Notes: a model not told the origin generated them from the letters alone. Numbered from the stretch's first letter, positions 35,224 through 45,314 are shown. The stretch is 64,000 nucleotides of DNA from Photobacterium profundum SS9 (GCF_000196255.1 NC_006371.1:1746055-1810054), one strand, 5' to 3'. Program-made: numbers and translations.

Positions 35224-36171
35224 ATGGATTTCGCGACAAGGCTTGAGCTATTACTCGAGGTGTCTGAGCATGGTTCATTTGCCAAAGCGGCAGACGCTCG
35301 GAATATTGATCGCTCCGTCTTATCAAAACAGATCAAGAACCTTGAGGATACTCTAGGTCTTAGGCTGCTCAATCGTTCTACCCGTTCTTTGTCTTTAACA
35401 ACGGCTGGATATGAAATAGTAAAACAAGCCCAACGAGTTCGCGATGAATTAGAGCAAACTCGCCGCTTAGCCGATACATTTCATCATGAACCAAAAGGCC
35501 ACCTTCGAATTTCTAGTTCAACCATGTTTGGCCGAATCTACATTCAAAAAGCCATCAAAACATTCATGAACAAATTCCCTGAAGTCAGTGTTGAATTGGT
35601 ACTGGATGACAGAAAAGTCGATATTATTGGTGAACGCTTTGACGTCGTTTTTCGTATCGGTTCACCAAAAGATTCTAACCTAATCGCCAGAAAACTGGCC
35701 GATAACCATACTGCTATTCTTGCATCCGAAGACTTTGTCGCTAAGCATGGTATGCCTCAGACACCACAAGAATTAGTCACCTTACCTTCCGTCACTTATT
35801 CCAACGGTACATTTACAACAAATAAGTTAAGTATTGCTATTTCCCCTGAAGATACAGAAATAAAAACGTTTAATACTCACGGACGCTATAAAGTTAATGA
35901 AGCAGAACTCATTTTAGACGGGATACAAGCCGGGTTAGGATACGCTGAAGTTGGTCTATTTATGCTGCCTAAGAACATTAAGGAAATGGGGTTAACTCCC
36001 TTACTGACGAATCATAAACTGCCTTTGAGCCATGGCGGAATCTATGCAGTGTACTCTCATAGGAACCAGCCTCCGCTAGTAAAGCATTTCATAGAGACCG
36101 TTCAAGAAAAAATAGGGACGCCACCAGTATGGGAAAGCTATATTGATGACTATTTCACATTATATAAATAG
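35224..36171 (+). CDS. LysR-family regulator
   Basis: 315 residues. The N-terminal winged helix (MDFATRLELLLEVSEHGSFA, then the SVLSKQIKNLEDTLGLRLLNRST box) is followed by a substrate-binding domain. It lies between the broken MATE exporter and the RND efflux pair, all on the same strand, so regulation of the RND genes 285 bases downstream is likely. The inducer is unknown. Confidence 0.9.
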   Translation: MDFATRLELLLEVSEHGSFAKAADARNIDRSVLSKQIKNLEDTLGLRLLNRSTRSLSLTTAGYEIVKQAQRVRDELEQTRRLADTFHHEPKGHLRISSSTMFGRIYIQKAIKTFMNKFPEVSVELVLDDRKVDIIGERFDVVFRIGSPKDSNLIARKLADNHTAILASEDFVAKHGMPQTPQELVTLPSVTYSNGTFTTNKLSIAISPEDTEIKTFNTHGRYKVNEAELILDGIQAGLGYAEVGLFMLPKNIKEMGLTPLLTNHKLPLSHGGIYAVYSHRNQPPLVKHFIETVQEKIGTPPVWESYIDDYFTLYK

Positions 36172-36456
36172 AACAAAAAAATATTACTTATTTTATATAG
36201 GAATAAGGTGGAGCTAACTTGTTGAATCGTTCTATCTAACCCCGCTATTGTGATGATTGTTGCAATAAAACCCATAGTGCTTGGACGATTGAAATACATA
36301 TTTACATAATTTATATCAATACAATAATCACATCTGCATAGATACCAACTCCGCAACGAATAAACGTTCGATTGCTAAATGTAATATCAACATGTTAATG
36401 CCTCGCCTTTTTATAAAGCTTGGTAGGATTCGCTGACCTAAAATTTTGGAAAAACA

Positions 36457-37599
36457 ATGAATAAAGCTATAAAACCACTCGCCTTTATTATAGCCACATC
36501 GGTTATGTTAGGATGTTCACCTAAAGAGAAGAGTGAGATTCAGGCTGCAACTTCCTACCCAAGCGTTGAAGTGACTGAGGTTCAATCTACATTTGCACGT
36601 GATTGGATGACTTACACCTCAACTCTAGAGGCTTCTCAACAGGTTATCTTGAAGCCACGAGTCAGCGGTACTATTGAAACAGTAAATTATTCTGAAGGCT
36701 CGCTAGTTCAAAAAGGGGATATTTTATTTACCCTCGATAGCGCGCCTTATCAAGCTGAAGTAAACCGCCTTAAAGCTAACTTATTTCAAGCTGAAGCAGC
36801 CTTTAAACAATCTCAGAACGAAGCAAACCGCGCACAGCGTTTAATACGCGACCGAGCAATTTCAACAGAGCGCTATGAATCTCGCCTTTCTCAAGCAACG
36901 CAAAATGCAGCAATAGTTAAATCTATTTCAGCGCAGCTAGATAAAGCAAAACTGGACTTATCCTATAGCGAGGTGAAATCTCCAATAACTGGCTTTGCGT
37001 CTCGCGCGCAAATAACAAGTGGAAATACCGTATCGGCATATAGCTCTGAACTCACTAATTTGGTTTCAACCGGGAAGATTCACGCATATTTTGAAATTGA
37101 AGAGCGTACTTGGAACCACTGGCTAAGAAGTGAAGATTTGGGGCGTGATGTTGAAGTTAGAATGATACTAAGCCGAGACGATGAACAGATACATACCGGA
37201 CTCTTAGACTTTTCTGACAACTCAGTTGATCCTCTAACTGGTACTCTTACAGTAAGAGCGGTATTTGATAATCCTAATAATCATATTAAACCGGGGTCTT
37301 TTGCTCGTGTTTCGATCGCGCCTAGAGAACAAGAAAGTCGCTTAATCGTCCCTGAGAAATCTATTATTACTGACCTTGAAAACAAGTCTGTTCTCATTTT
37401 AAATAATGATAACCAACTAGAAAATAAATCGGTTGAAATAGGTAAGAAGATTGGTCGCTACCGTGTGCTTCTTTCAGGTATTTCTGAAGGCGACTTCGTC
37501 ACTTTAAACGGTGCTGCGCGCGTTCGAGGTGGTATGAAAGTCGAACCAAACATAATTTCACTCGAATCAAAGATATTATTGTCTCAACGCTCTAAATAA
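36457..37599 (+). CDS. RND efflux periplasmic adaptor lipoprotein
   Basis: 380 residues, membrane-fusion protein family (HlyD/AcrA type). The signal ends in VMLGCSP, so Cys20 is probably lipidated. Then come the barrel-sandwich motif VSGTIETVNYSEGSLVQKGD, a coiled-coil hairpin (about residues 105-175), ELTNLVSTG and the beta-barrel domain ending in GDFVTLNGAARVRGG. It bridges the RND pump encoded 11 bases downstream to an outer-membrane channel. No TolC-like gene is adjacent. Confidence 0.92.
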   Translation: MNKAIKPLAFIIATSVMLGCSPKEKSEIQAATSYPSVEVTEVQSTFARDWMTYTSTLEASQQVILKPRVSGTIETVNYSEGSLVQKGDILFTLDSAPYQAEVNRLKANLFQAEAAFKQSQNEANRAQRLIRDRAISTERYESRLSQATQNAAIVKSISAQLDKAKLDLSYSEVKSPITGFASRAQITSGNTVSAYSSELTNLVSTGKIHAYFEIEERTWNHWLRSEDLGRDVEVRMILSRDDEQIHTGLLDFSDNSVDPLTGTLTVRAVFDNPNNHIKPGSFARVSIAPREQESRLIVPEKSIITDLENKSVLILNNDNQLENKSVEIGKKIGRYRVLLSGISEGDFVTLNGAARVRGGMKVEPNIISLESKILLSQRSK

Positions 37600-37610
37600 A
37601 GCGCCCCATT

Positions 37611-40600
37611 ATGAAATTTAGCCACTTTTTTATTACTCGACCTATTTTTGCCTCCGTGCTGTCAATTCTTATATTGATTGCAGGTGGTTTGTCTTTGCCT
37701 AATCTACCTATAAGTGAATACCCAGAAGTCGTTCCGCCTACTGTTGTTGTGCGTACTGCCTACCCTGGCGCAAACCCAAAAGTAATAGCCGAAACGGTTT
37801 CTGCTCCACTTGAGGAAGAGATCAATGGCGTCGAAGACATGCTTTACATGTTTTCTCAAGGCACGTCCGATGGCCGAATGACTCTGACCATTACGTTTGC
37901 CTTAGGCACCGACCTTGATAAAGCCCAAGTACAGGTTCAGAACCGCGTAAGTAGTGCCCTGCCACGCCTGCCGCAAGAAGTTCAGCGCTTGGGGGTGACC
38001 ACTGAGAAAGCGTCTCCAGACCTAACCATGGTTGTGCATTTATTTTCATCCGATGGACAAAGAACGAGTCAATATTTAGCAAACTATGCTGATATTTACG
38101 TTAAAAATCAGCTCTTACGCCTCGGTGGCGTGGGGGATGTTCAGCTGTTTGGTGGTGATAAATACTCGATTCGTGTTTGGCTAAATCCGGATGAAATTGC
38201 ATCACGCAACTTAAGTACGCAAGACGTATTAAATGCTATTCGACAACAGAATACTCAGGTCTCAGCGGGGTCACTTGGTGCCCAACCAGCAAGCTCAGAC
38301 AATGAATTTGAGTACCTTCTCAATGTCAAAGGCCGCTTAGGCAGCCTAGAAGAGTTTGAGCAGATCATTGTAAGAGTGACACCAGAAGGTCAAATCACTC
38401 GCTTGAAAGACCTTGCTCGTGTCGAACTCGGCCAAGAGAGCTACGCATTAAGAGCAACGCTAAATGGCAAGGAAGCGGTCGCCATTCCCGTATTCCAGCG
38501 CCCTGGAGCGAATGCACTTGAGCTGTCTAGTCAAGTGCGAGACCTAATGGCAGGGCTTTCTAATAACTTCCCTGACGGTGTTGAATATAAAATCGCCTAT
38601 GATCCGACCGTATTCGTTGACAGTTCGATTGATGCCGTTATTCACACATTAGTCGAAGCGATTGGTTTGGTGGTGATTGTCGTGATTTTGTTTTTGCAAA
38701 CATGGCGCGCTTCTTTGATCCCACTTATCGCTGTACCCGTTTCATTAATCGGTACCTTCGCTGTCATGCAGCTACTGGGCGTATCGATCAATACGCTATC
38801 TCTATTCGGAATGGTGCTTGCGATCGGTATTGTCGTGGACGACGCTATCGTGGTGGTTGAAAATGTTGAACGTAATATTGCCAATGGTCTCAGCCCTGTA
38901 GATGCGACGCGTCAAGCCATGAACGAAGTAACTGGCCCTATCATTGCCATCGCACTTGTTTTGTGTGCTGTTTTCATACCAACGGCTTTCATCAGCGGTC
39001 TATCCGGGCAATTCTATAAACAGTTTGCTTTAACCATTACGATATCAACGATTATTTCAGCGTTTAACTCACTGACATTGTCTCCTGCCCTTTCCGCTTT
39101 ATTATTAAAAGGACACGACGAAAAGCCGGATCTCTTTACACGTCTGCTTAATCGACTGTTTGGCCGATGGCTGTTTACGCCATTTAACAAAGTCTTTGAT
39201 AAAGGTGCATCTGGCTACGAAAAAGTCGTCAAAAAATTGATTCGATTTTCGGTTATCGTCGGTGTGATTTATCTTGGTCTTCTTGTTGCAACAGGTAAGA
39301 TATACAGCTCTGTTCCTGGTGGTTTTATTCCTGCTCAAGACAAACAGTATCTAGTTGCTATTGCTCAACTACCCGATGCTTCGAGCCTTGATAGAACGGC
39401 TGATGTCATCAAGGAGATGGAGAATATCGCATTAGAAACAGAAGGTGTTCAAAATACCATCGCCTTCCCAGGCCTTTCTGTTAATGGATTTGTAAATGCC
39501 TCTAACAGCGGTATCGTCTTCATTAACCTGGATGATTTTGAAAATCGTTTATCGCCTGAATTATCAGCGTCTCAAGTTGCCAACACTTTGAACGGAAAGT
39601 TCAGCGTGATTGGGGAAGGCTTTGTTGCTGTATTTCCACCTCCACCGGTACAAGGTTTAGGTACAACAGGCGGATTCAAGCTGTATGTGGAAGATCGTGA
39701 GAACGCAGGGTTTGAACGCTTATTTAGCAATCTACAAACTGTTGTTATGGCAGCGAACCAACGTCCTGAACTTGCGGGTGTCTATTCTAGCTTTAGAATT
39801 CAAGTACCTCAGTACGACATTGATATAGACCGCGAGCAAGTATTGTTAAAACAAGTACCGATCAATAGCGTATTTGACACTTTGCAAACTTTCTTGGGCT
39901 CAACCTACGTCAATGATACGAATATGTTTGGTAAAACATATCAGGTCAATGCACAAGCAGCACCTGAGTACCGTGTAAATTCTGAACAAATATTGTCACT
40001 CAAAGTGAAAAACATACATGGTGATATGGTCCCTCTTAGTACGTTCGTCTCAATCGAACCTACTACTGGCCCCGATAGAGTGATGCGTTACAACAGCTAT
40101 GTGAGTGCCGATGTTAATGGTGCTGCAGCTCCAGGATACAGTTCTGATCAAGCGCAAGCCGCTATGATCGAAGTTCTAAAGACACACCTTCAGGACGGGA
40201 TGCACTACGAATGGACTGACGTGGTATATCAGCAAATCATCGCAGGAAACACGATGATTTATATATTCCCTCTGGTCATTATTTTGGTGTTTCTAGTGCT
40301 CGCTGCGCAATATGAAAGTTTGAAGCTGCCAATGGCTATCATCCTAATTGTTCCAATGACAATCTTTTCGGCTGTAGGCGGAGTTTGGTTGACGAACGGT
40401 GACAATAATATCTTTACCAAGATTGCTCTCATCGTGTTAATAGCATTAGCAACAAAAAATGCCATTTTAATGGTAGAGTTTGCCCGAGAGAAAACCAATG
40501 AAGGAATTAGCCACTTAGATGCAATTTTGATCGCTTGTAGATTACGATTACGTCCGATCTTGATGACATCTATCGCCTTTACTGCTGGAGTTGTCCCTCT

Positions 40601-40745
40601 CGTCGTCGCGACTGGGGCTGGTTCAGAAATGCGTCAAGCCATGGGTGTTGCCGTTATGTATGGCATGGTGGGGGTTACTTTCTTTGGCTTATTGTTGACT
40701 CCGGTCTTTTATATGGCAATGACATATAAGAAGAAAAAATCGTGA
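37611..40745 (+). CDS. RND multidrug efflux permease (HAE-1 type)
   Basis: 1044 residues, full length for AcrB/MexF. It starts with FFITRPIFASVLSILILIAGG and has the periplasmic pore domains. The proton-relay Asp pair is in the fourth helix, GIVVDDAIVVVENVERN, and the second half ends in a conserved helix bundle (MTSIAFTAGVVPLVVATGAG). It expels drugs, dyes or toxic metabolites using proton motive force. Two hairpins follow the gene. Confidence 0.95.
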   Translation: MKFSHFFITRPIFASVLSILILIAGGLSLPNLPISEYPEVVPPTVVVRTAYPGANPKVIAETVSAPLEEEINGVEDMLYMFSQGTSDGRMTLTITFALGTDLDKAQVQVQNRVSSALPRLPQEVQRLGVTTEKASPDLTMVVHLFSSDGQRTSQYLANYADIYVKNQLLRLGGVGDVQLFGGDKYSIRVWLNPDEIASRNLSTQDVLNAIRQQNTQVSAGSLGAQPASSDNEFEYLLNVKGRLGSLEEFEQIIVRVTPEGQITRLKDLARVELGQESYALRATLNGKEAVAIPVFQRPGANALELSSQVRDLMAGLSNNFPDGVEYKIAYDPTVFVDSSIDAVIHTLVEAIGLVVIVVILFLQTWRASLIPLIAVPVSLIGTFAVMQLLGVSINTLSLFGMVLAIGIVVDDAIVVVENVERNIANGLSPVDATRQAMNEVTGPIIAIALVLCAVFIPTAFISGLSGQFYKQFALTITISTIISAFNSLTLSPALSALLLKGHDEKPDLFTRLLNRLFGRWLFTPFNKVFDKGASGYEKVVKKLIRFSVIVGVIYLGLLVATGKIYSSVPGGFIPAQDKQYLVAIAQLPDASSLDRTADVIKEMENIALETEGVQNTIAFPGLSVNGFVNASNSGIVFINLDDFENRLSPELSASQVANTLNGKFSVIGEGFVAVFPPPPVQGLGTTGGFKLYVEDRENAGFERLFSNLQTVVMAANQRPELAGVYSSFRIQVPQYDIDIDREQVLLKQVPINSVFDTLQTFLGSTYVNDTNMFGKTYQVNAQAAPEYRVNSEQILSLKVKNIHGDMVPLSTFVSIEPTTGPDRVMRYNSYVSADVNGAAAPGYSSDQAQAAMIEVLKTHLQDGMHYEWTDVVYQQIIAGNTMIYIFPLVIILVFLVLAAQYESLKLPMAIILIVPMTIFSAVGGVWLTNGDNNIFTKIALIVLIALATKNAILMVEFAREKTNEGISHLDAILIACRLRLRPILMTSIAFTAGVVPLVVATGAGSEMRQAMGVAVMYGMVGVTFFGLLLTPVFYMAMTYKKKKS

Positions 40746-40759
40746 AAGCTTGATAATCT

Positions 40760-40794
40760 AACCCCATCAGGTTAATAACCTGATGGGGTTGTTT
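40760..40794 (+). terminator. Hairpin terminator after the RND operon
   Basis: AACCCCATCAGGTT (40760-40773) and AACCTGATGGGGTT (40777-40790) form a perfect 14-bp stem with a 3-nt loop, followed by GTTT. Confidence 0.85.
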
Positions 40795-40830
40795 ATCTGT
40801 AGAATTAAAAACAATCAGTATTTTAAACAC

Positions 40831-40877
40831 AATGAGGCCCCATATAATATATTTATTATATGGGGCCTCATTTTTTT
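40831..40877. terminator. 19-bp perfect hairpin with T-tract
   Basis: AATGAGGCCCCATATAATA (40831-40849) is the exact complement of 40854-40872, with a TATT loop and a run of T after it. It is a second, very stable terminator between the RND operon and the porin gene, isolating the porin from efflux transcription. Confidence 0.9.
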
Positions 40878-41084
40878 AATTCTCATATAAACATCACAAC
40901 CATAAAACAGAATACCCTGTAATATATAAGTATAACAAATAGAGCAAAGAGTATAATACCAACAAACCGAGCAATTAATATTCGTGCAAATTAAGCCATT
41001 ATGAATTGATATTTAAATCATTTAACAACGACAGAGTAATATATATATTACGACCTCAAAAACAAAACAGTGATAATAAACAAA

Positions 41085-42089
41085 ATGAGAAAAAGCACAA
41101 TTGCACTATCTATATTCTCTGCACTTCTAGTAAATACAGCTAACGCAGCCAAGGTATTTAATGACGGTGAAAGTGAATTAAATATTCATGGCCGTGTACA
41201 AGGTATGTATTACGTATCAGACGATAAAGAAGTAGACGGTGATAATAGCTATCTACGTGTTGGACTCGATGGTAAATCTAAGATCAATGACGATCTTTAC
41301 GCCTTTGGCCTTTATGAGTTGCAGTTAAAATCAAATAGTCACCGTGATGAATCTGGTCGTGAAGATGATGACCTTGATGTACGTAAAGCTTACGTTGGTC
41401 TTGGATCTGACTACGGTACAGTAAGTTACGGCCGTCAATATGGTGCGGTTACACTGGTATCAGATTACACAGACATCTTCCCAGAATTTGGTAACGAAGC
41501 AGCAGGTGTTAGTGCAGACCTATTTGGTACAGGACGTTCTGATAGTGTTTTCAAAGTGACGACGCAAGTTAATGATCTAACAGTTCATGTTAGCTATCAA
41601 GCTGAAAATGAAGAAGTTAGCACAGACGCAAAATCATACGGTATTGCTGCTGACTACGCTTTCCCTATGGGCTTCAAATTTGCCGTTGGTTACAATAAGG
41701 GCGATAGCGCTGAAGGTGGTGAAGACGCTGAACTACTAATAACTGCTCTATCTTACCAACGCGACAAATTCTACGCAGCAGTCGTTTACAACACTGGTGA
41801 AAACTATGCGAAAGGTGACGGCTCTGAAAGTGGTACAGATTATGATGGTATCGAAGCTGTGCTCACTTATAACTTCACTGAAGATTTCCTTGTTTTGGCT
41901 GGCTATAACAGTCTAGAGCAAGACAAAGAATCTAAAGTCGATGTGGTTAACTATTATTCTCTGGGCCTAGAATACAACCTAAGCAGTAATTTCAAAACCT
42001 TAGCAGAATATAAATTCAATGAGTTAGATGATTCAGAAAGTCAACGTGAAGATGACGTTCTGGCTCTAGCAATCCGATACTCTTTCTAA
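41085..42089 (+). CDS. OmpU/OmpC-type general porin
   Basis: 334 residues from ATG 41085 (MRKSTIALSIFSALLVNTANA, cleavage after the last Ala); GTG 41070 is an in-frame alternative. The mature protein has the 16-strand porin pattern: KVFNDGESELNIHGRVQGMY, the YGRQYG loop 3 region, and the terminal LALAIRYSF with the final Phe needed for BAM insertion. It forms a trimeric outer-membrane channel. Acidic loops fit a marine Vibrionaceae porin. Confidence 0.92.
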   Translation: MRKSTIALSIFSALLVNTANAAKVFNDGESELNIHGRVQGMYYVSDDKEVDGDNSYLRVGLDGKSKINDDLYAFGLYELQLKSNSHRDESGREDDDLDVRKAYVGLGSDYGTVSYGRQYGAVTLVSDYTDIFPEFGNEAAGVSADLFGTGRSDSVFKVTTQVNDLTVHVSYQAENEEVSTDAKSYGIAADYAFPMGFKFAVGYNKGDSAEGGEDAELLITALSYQRDKFYAAVVYNTGENYAKGDGSESGTDYDGIEAVLTYNFTEDFLVLAGYNSLEQDKESKVDVVNYYSLGLEYNLSSNFKTLAEYKFNELDDSESQREDDVLALAIRYSF

Positions 42090-42135
42090 GAAGTATCATC
42101 CACTGTACTGCTTTTTAAAACGATAGAATTATCGT

Positions 42136-42165
42136 GCCTGTAGTGAGAGTACTACAGGCTTTTTT
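42136..42165 (+). terminator. Rho-independent terminator of the porin gene
   Basis: GCCTGTAGT (42136-42144) pairs with ACTACAGGC (42151-42159) around GAGAGT, followed by six T. It is 47 bases past the stop codon. Confidence 0.9.
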
Positions 42166-42251
42166 ATTTTTGACAATCCGCCTTCATTCAAAACGGGCAC
42201 TATCCATCTATTTTAAATAAATTATATGGAAATGGCTTATTGATAATATCT

Positions 42252-42398
42252 TCAACAACCACGTATAGCATATGACCAAAGTGAGTAGTTCTTTAACCAT
42301 TTATGGAAGTAGCCTCTGCTCTGATTTTCTGGATTGAAAATTTTAATTCTATTGATAACCTGATAAACATCCCTAAGGAATAATCTTTCCTTGACCAT
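42252..42398 (-). CDS. 48-residue ORF abutting the IS end
   Basis: Minus-strand frame MVKERLFLRDVYQVINRIKI continuing through FHKWLKNYSLW to TGA 42252-42254. Its ATG is two bases from the IS element end, so it may be the 3' part of an interrupted gene or chance. No family recognised. Apart from it, 42166-42400 holds nothing I can identify. Confidence 0.3.
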   Translation of the reverse strand: MVKERLFLRDVYQVINRIKIFNPENQSRGYFHKWLKNYSLWSYAIRGC

Positions 42399-42414
42399 AT
42401 ATGGACGCCTCAGC

Positions 42415-42611
42415 TTTTACAACACTTATGAATGATTGGCTCACTACCATATATTCGGCGTCTTAATAGGCTTTTTGCCAGCGCCATGATGTAAATCCGA
42501 AACCTATTTCCTTATCACTACATCGGCATTAAATGCCTTGGTCAAGTCAGGCTCCAATAGGTACGGTTGACCGTTTATTCATCAGTGCGTGTAAACTCTT
42601 GATTTATCACC
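42415..42611 (-). ncRNA. Predicted bridge/seekRNA region of the IS1111 element
   Basis: This 197-base stretch between the transposase stop and the IS end has no ORF. IS1111-group elements encode their guide RNA (bridge RNA or seekRNA) on the 3' side of the transposase, so this is the expected place. Local complementarity is visible, for example GGTCAA at 42541-42546 with TTGACC further on. The guide loops cannot be assigned without the empty target and a folding calculation. Confidence 0.5.
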
Positions 42612-43640
42612 TTACGAAAATGCTTTATTAACATCAAAGCTATTGTTACCAGTCAGTATTTTCCATGCTATACGCGCTAATTTATTTGCTAGTGCTACGA
42701 CAGCTTTATGCCTTCCCTGTCTGAGTGCAAGAGCATTAAACCATTGTCCAAGTTTATCATCTCGTTTGTTTGCAAAACGACCGACAGCTCTTGCTCCATG
42801 AATGAGTAAAACGCGCAATTCAGAACTACCGTTTTTCGTTATCGATCCTAAACGAACTTTACCACCTGAACTTGATTGAGATGGTACTAACCCGCACCAT
42901 GCAGATAATTGCCGTCCGTTTTTGAATTGGTGGCCTGAACCTAATTCACTCATAAAGCTAGCTGTCACGATAGGCCCAAAACCAGGGATTGAAAGCAAAG
43001 CATCATAACGAGGCTGGGTTTGACATAAGGCTTTAATATCACGGTCAATCTGCTCAATCCGTTCATTTAAAGCACACATGTCATCATATAAAGTTTTAAG
43101 GAGATTACGAAGGGTATGAGAAAGCCCATTATCACCATCTTCCAAAGCGTCCATAAGTGAAGCTTGTAGTTTCAACCTACCCACTGAAAAAATAACGCCA
43201 TATTCCCCAGCTAGGCTTCGGGTTTGATTAACGATGGCGGTTCGATTTTGCACTAAACGACTGCGTACACAGCGTAATGCTTTAATATCTTGTTGTTCAA
43301 TTGTTTTTACTGGAACTCTGTGAATGTTTGGCCTGAAGGCAGCTTCACATATTGCTAGTGCATCGTTTGCATCATTCTTTTGATTTGATACAAATGGCTT
43401 TACATGTTGAGCTGGAATTAACTGAACTTGGTAACCCAACTCTTGAAATTGACGCCCCCAGTAATGAGAAGTACCGCAGGCTTCCATCGCAATTAAAGTG
43501 CCTTTAGGAAACTGTCTGATTTTATCTAATAGCTTATTTCGCCTGACTTTTTGATTACTCTTAATGGAATTGTCGACAAGACAAACACAAATTTGAAAAA
43601 CACTCTTTGCTAAGTCGATACCTACAATTTTGATGTCCAT
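42612..43640 (-). CDS. IS110-family DEDD transposase
   Basis: 342 residues. The RuvC-like N-terminal domain shows the DEDD residues Asp9 (GIDLAKSVF), Glu53 (AMEACGTSHYW), Asp90 and Asp93 (QKNDANDALAI). The C-terminal Transposase_20 domain has LLSIPGFGPIVTASFMSELG and the conserved Ser region PSQSSSGGKVRLG. The gene appears intact, so the element may be active. These enzymes use an RNA guide to choose donor and target. Confidence 0.95.
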   Translation of the reverse strand: MDIKIVGIDLAKSVFQICVCLVDNSIKSNQKVRRNKLLDKIRQFPKGTLIAMEACGTSHYWGRQFQELGYQVQLIPAQHVKPFVSNQKNDANDALAICEAAFRPNIHRVPVKTIEQQDIKALRCVRSRLVQNRTAIVNQTRSLAGEYGVIFSVGRLKLQASLMDALEDGDNGLSHTLRNLLKTLYDDMCALNERIEQIDRDIKALCQTQPRYDALLSIPGFGPIVTASFMSELGSGHQFKNGRQLSAWCGLVPSQSSSGGKVRLGSITKNGSSELRVLLIHGARAVGRFANKRDDKLGQWFNALALRQGRHKAVVALANKLARIAWKILTGNNSFDVNKAFS

Positions 43641-43716
43641 AATGAAAGCCCCCTGAATTTATTTATCAGCTTCAAGTTTGGTATATGCTGCGAAACTTGG
43701 GTGCTGAGGCGTCCAT

Positions 43717-44286
43717 TACATCACTACAGTAAAATAAAGAACCACTTTGAAAGCACTCAAAAGCAGACTTCTACCTCTGAATCAAGCATTCGTCGAGAGC
43801 CTATTGATCTGCGCCTACGTAGGGCTTGTGAGCGTTTGATGGAAGCTTTATGTGATGATCTTGAAGCCAAAGTTCTTGGCGAAGCGTTGTTAGAAGAAGT
43901 AGTCTTCTTTGCACTGTTAAGTAAGAGCGGTGATACCTTGTTTACCCTTGCTGATCAGGAAGGGAAACACGCACGAATCGCATCAGTCTTACAGCACATT
44001 CACTCCAATTATTCAAAACCTCTTAACGTCTCAGAGCTGGCATCATCTGCAAGCATTGAGTGTCTCTTCTTTCCACACGGCATTTAGAAGCGTCACACTT
44101 GAATCGCCAGTGCAATACCTTAAAAAAGTAAGGCTTAATAAGGGGCGTGAGCTAATTTGTTTTGAAGGAAAGCGCGTCAACGAGGCAGCAAATTTAGTTG
44201 GCTACTCTAGTGCTGCGCAGTTTAGCCGCGAATTTAAAAGACACTTTAACCAAGCACCTAAAGATGCTGCCAATGCCACGACTTAG
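43717..44286 (+). pseudogene. AraC-family regulator, truncated and frameshifted
   Basis: The frame beginning at the IS end contains the second half of an AraC_N domain (PIDLRLRRACERLMEALCDD, then GEALLEEVVFFALLSK). The HTH region follows in two frames: LNVSELASSAS in the first and ALSVSSFHTAFRSVT onward in the second. Removing one base near 44051 (GCAAGC) joins them. The N-terminal part of the gene is absent at the other side of the IS, so a deletion accompanied insertion. The regulator is probably dead. Confidence 0.8.
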
Positions 44287-44300
44287 ATTAAAGAACCCAA

Positions 44301-44867
44301 ATGATTAAGCAACTTCCCTCAATACTTGAATTTCTACGTCAAGCGGAACAGTTAAAAGATACCTTAAGAACGACTTGGACGTCTTCTGGCCGTCAAGAGA
44401 GCACAGCCGAACATACATGGCGTTTGTGCTTGTTAGCGATGTTGGTATCCAAACATTATCCACATTTAAACAGTGAAAGAATACTCAAGCTTTGCATTGT
44501 GCATGATATCGCTGAAGCGATAAGTGGCGATATTTCAGCAATAGAGCAACACGCTGGTTTAGATAAAAGCGCCATTGAAATGCGTGATTTAAAGATCCTC
44601 ATCGCTCCCCTAACGCAAGATCTACAAAACGAAATGCTAGAACTATGGTTAGAGTATGATCAAGCATTATCTGAAGAAGCAAAGCTCACCAAAGCGCTCG
44701 ATAAATTAGAAACCATACTCCAACATACACAGGGTAAAAACCCTGAGAACTTTGACTATGAGTTCAACCTTACTTACGGAAACAAACAAACCGAATTTGA
44801 TGAGTTGACCTACACGCTACGATTATTAGTAGACAAAGATACAGCTAAACTAGCCAACAACTCATAG
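44301..44867 (+). CDS. HD-domain phosphohydrolase (YfbR/HDDC2-like)
   Basis: 188 residues. It shows the metal-binding His/Asp set of the HD superfamily: ESTAEHTWRLCLLAMLVSKH, then LKLCIVHDIAEAISGD with the HD pair, and a later Asp in the KALDKLETILQ helix. Members hydrolyse 5'-deoxynucleotides or related phosphates. It follows the AraC remnant by 14 bases on the same strand. Its substrate is not inferable. Confidence 0.85.
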   Translation: MIKQLPSILEFLRQAEQLKDTLRTTWTSSGRQESTAEHTWRLCLLAMLVSKHYPHLNSERILKLCIVHDIAEAISGDISAIEQHAGLDKSAIEMRDLKILIAPLTQDLQNEMLELWLEYDQALSEEAKLTKALDKLETILQHTQGKNPENFDYEFNLTYGNKQTEFDELTYTLRLLVDKDTAKLANNS

Positions 44868-45005
44868 AATATTCGGAGACTTCTACGAGATTTTTAGATA
44901 CTCGTGACGAAAACAGCACATCGAGATATTGCGATATCATATTTTTAAGAGTATGCTTCACATCAATCAGTGACAAGTTTGACCACAAAAAGAAGTTACC
45001 AAGCC

Positions 45006-45314
45006 ATGCTAGATACTAATGAAATTCTAAAATCGATTAATAATCCCGTTAGAAGGAATTTCTTGCATTGGCTCAAATCGCCGCACGATCATTTCAATCT
45101 AGAAAAACAGCTCGTCGATGCCGAGGGAGAGGGCGTTTGTGTCAGTATCATTCAAGAAAAAAGTGGGCTATCGCAGTCAACGGTTTCTTCGTATTTAACG
45201 AATTTACAACGCGCTAACTTAGTGACATCTAAGCGCATTGGCTCTTGGACATATTACAAACGCAACGATGAAGTTATCGAGACTTTCTTACAACAACTGA
45301 CAGACTCTCTATAA
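45006..45314 (+). CDS. ArsR-family transcriptional regulator
   Basis: 102 residues from ATG 45006 (MLDTNEILKSINNPVRRNFL); GTG 44970 is an in-frame alternative. A winged-helix core with IQEKSGLSQSTVSSYLTNLQ as recognition helix and a WTYYKRN wing are clear. No metal-binding Cys pair is seen, so it may sense a small molecule. Position upstream of the aldehyde dehydrogenase cluster suggests it controls those genes. Confidence 0.85.
   Translation: MLDTNEILKSINNPVRRNFLHWLKSPHDHFNLEKQLVDAEGEGVCVSIIQEKSGLSQSTVSSYLTNLQRANLVTSKRIGSWTYYKRNDEVIETFLQQLTDSL

Larger units (their letters stand above)
42401..43716 (-). mobile_element. IS110-family element, IS1111 subgroup
   Basis: ATGGACGCCTCAGC (42401-42414) is the exact reverse complement of 43703-43716. 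Such short subterminal inverted repeats are a feature of the IS1111 subgroup. The element is about 1.32 kb with one transposase gene and an unusually long non-coding stretch on the transposase 3' side (about 200 bases) against about 60 bases on the 5' side. No target duplication is seen, as expected. It separates a porin from a truncated AraC gene. Confidence 0.88.

Noticed and set aside
40831..40877. 19-bp hairpin as an attachment site or IS end
   Set aside because: Its T-tract and position between two separate transcription units make a terminator the simpler reading.
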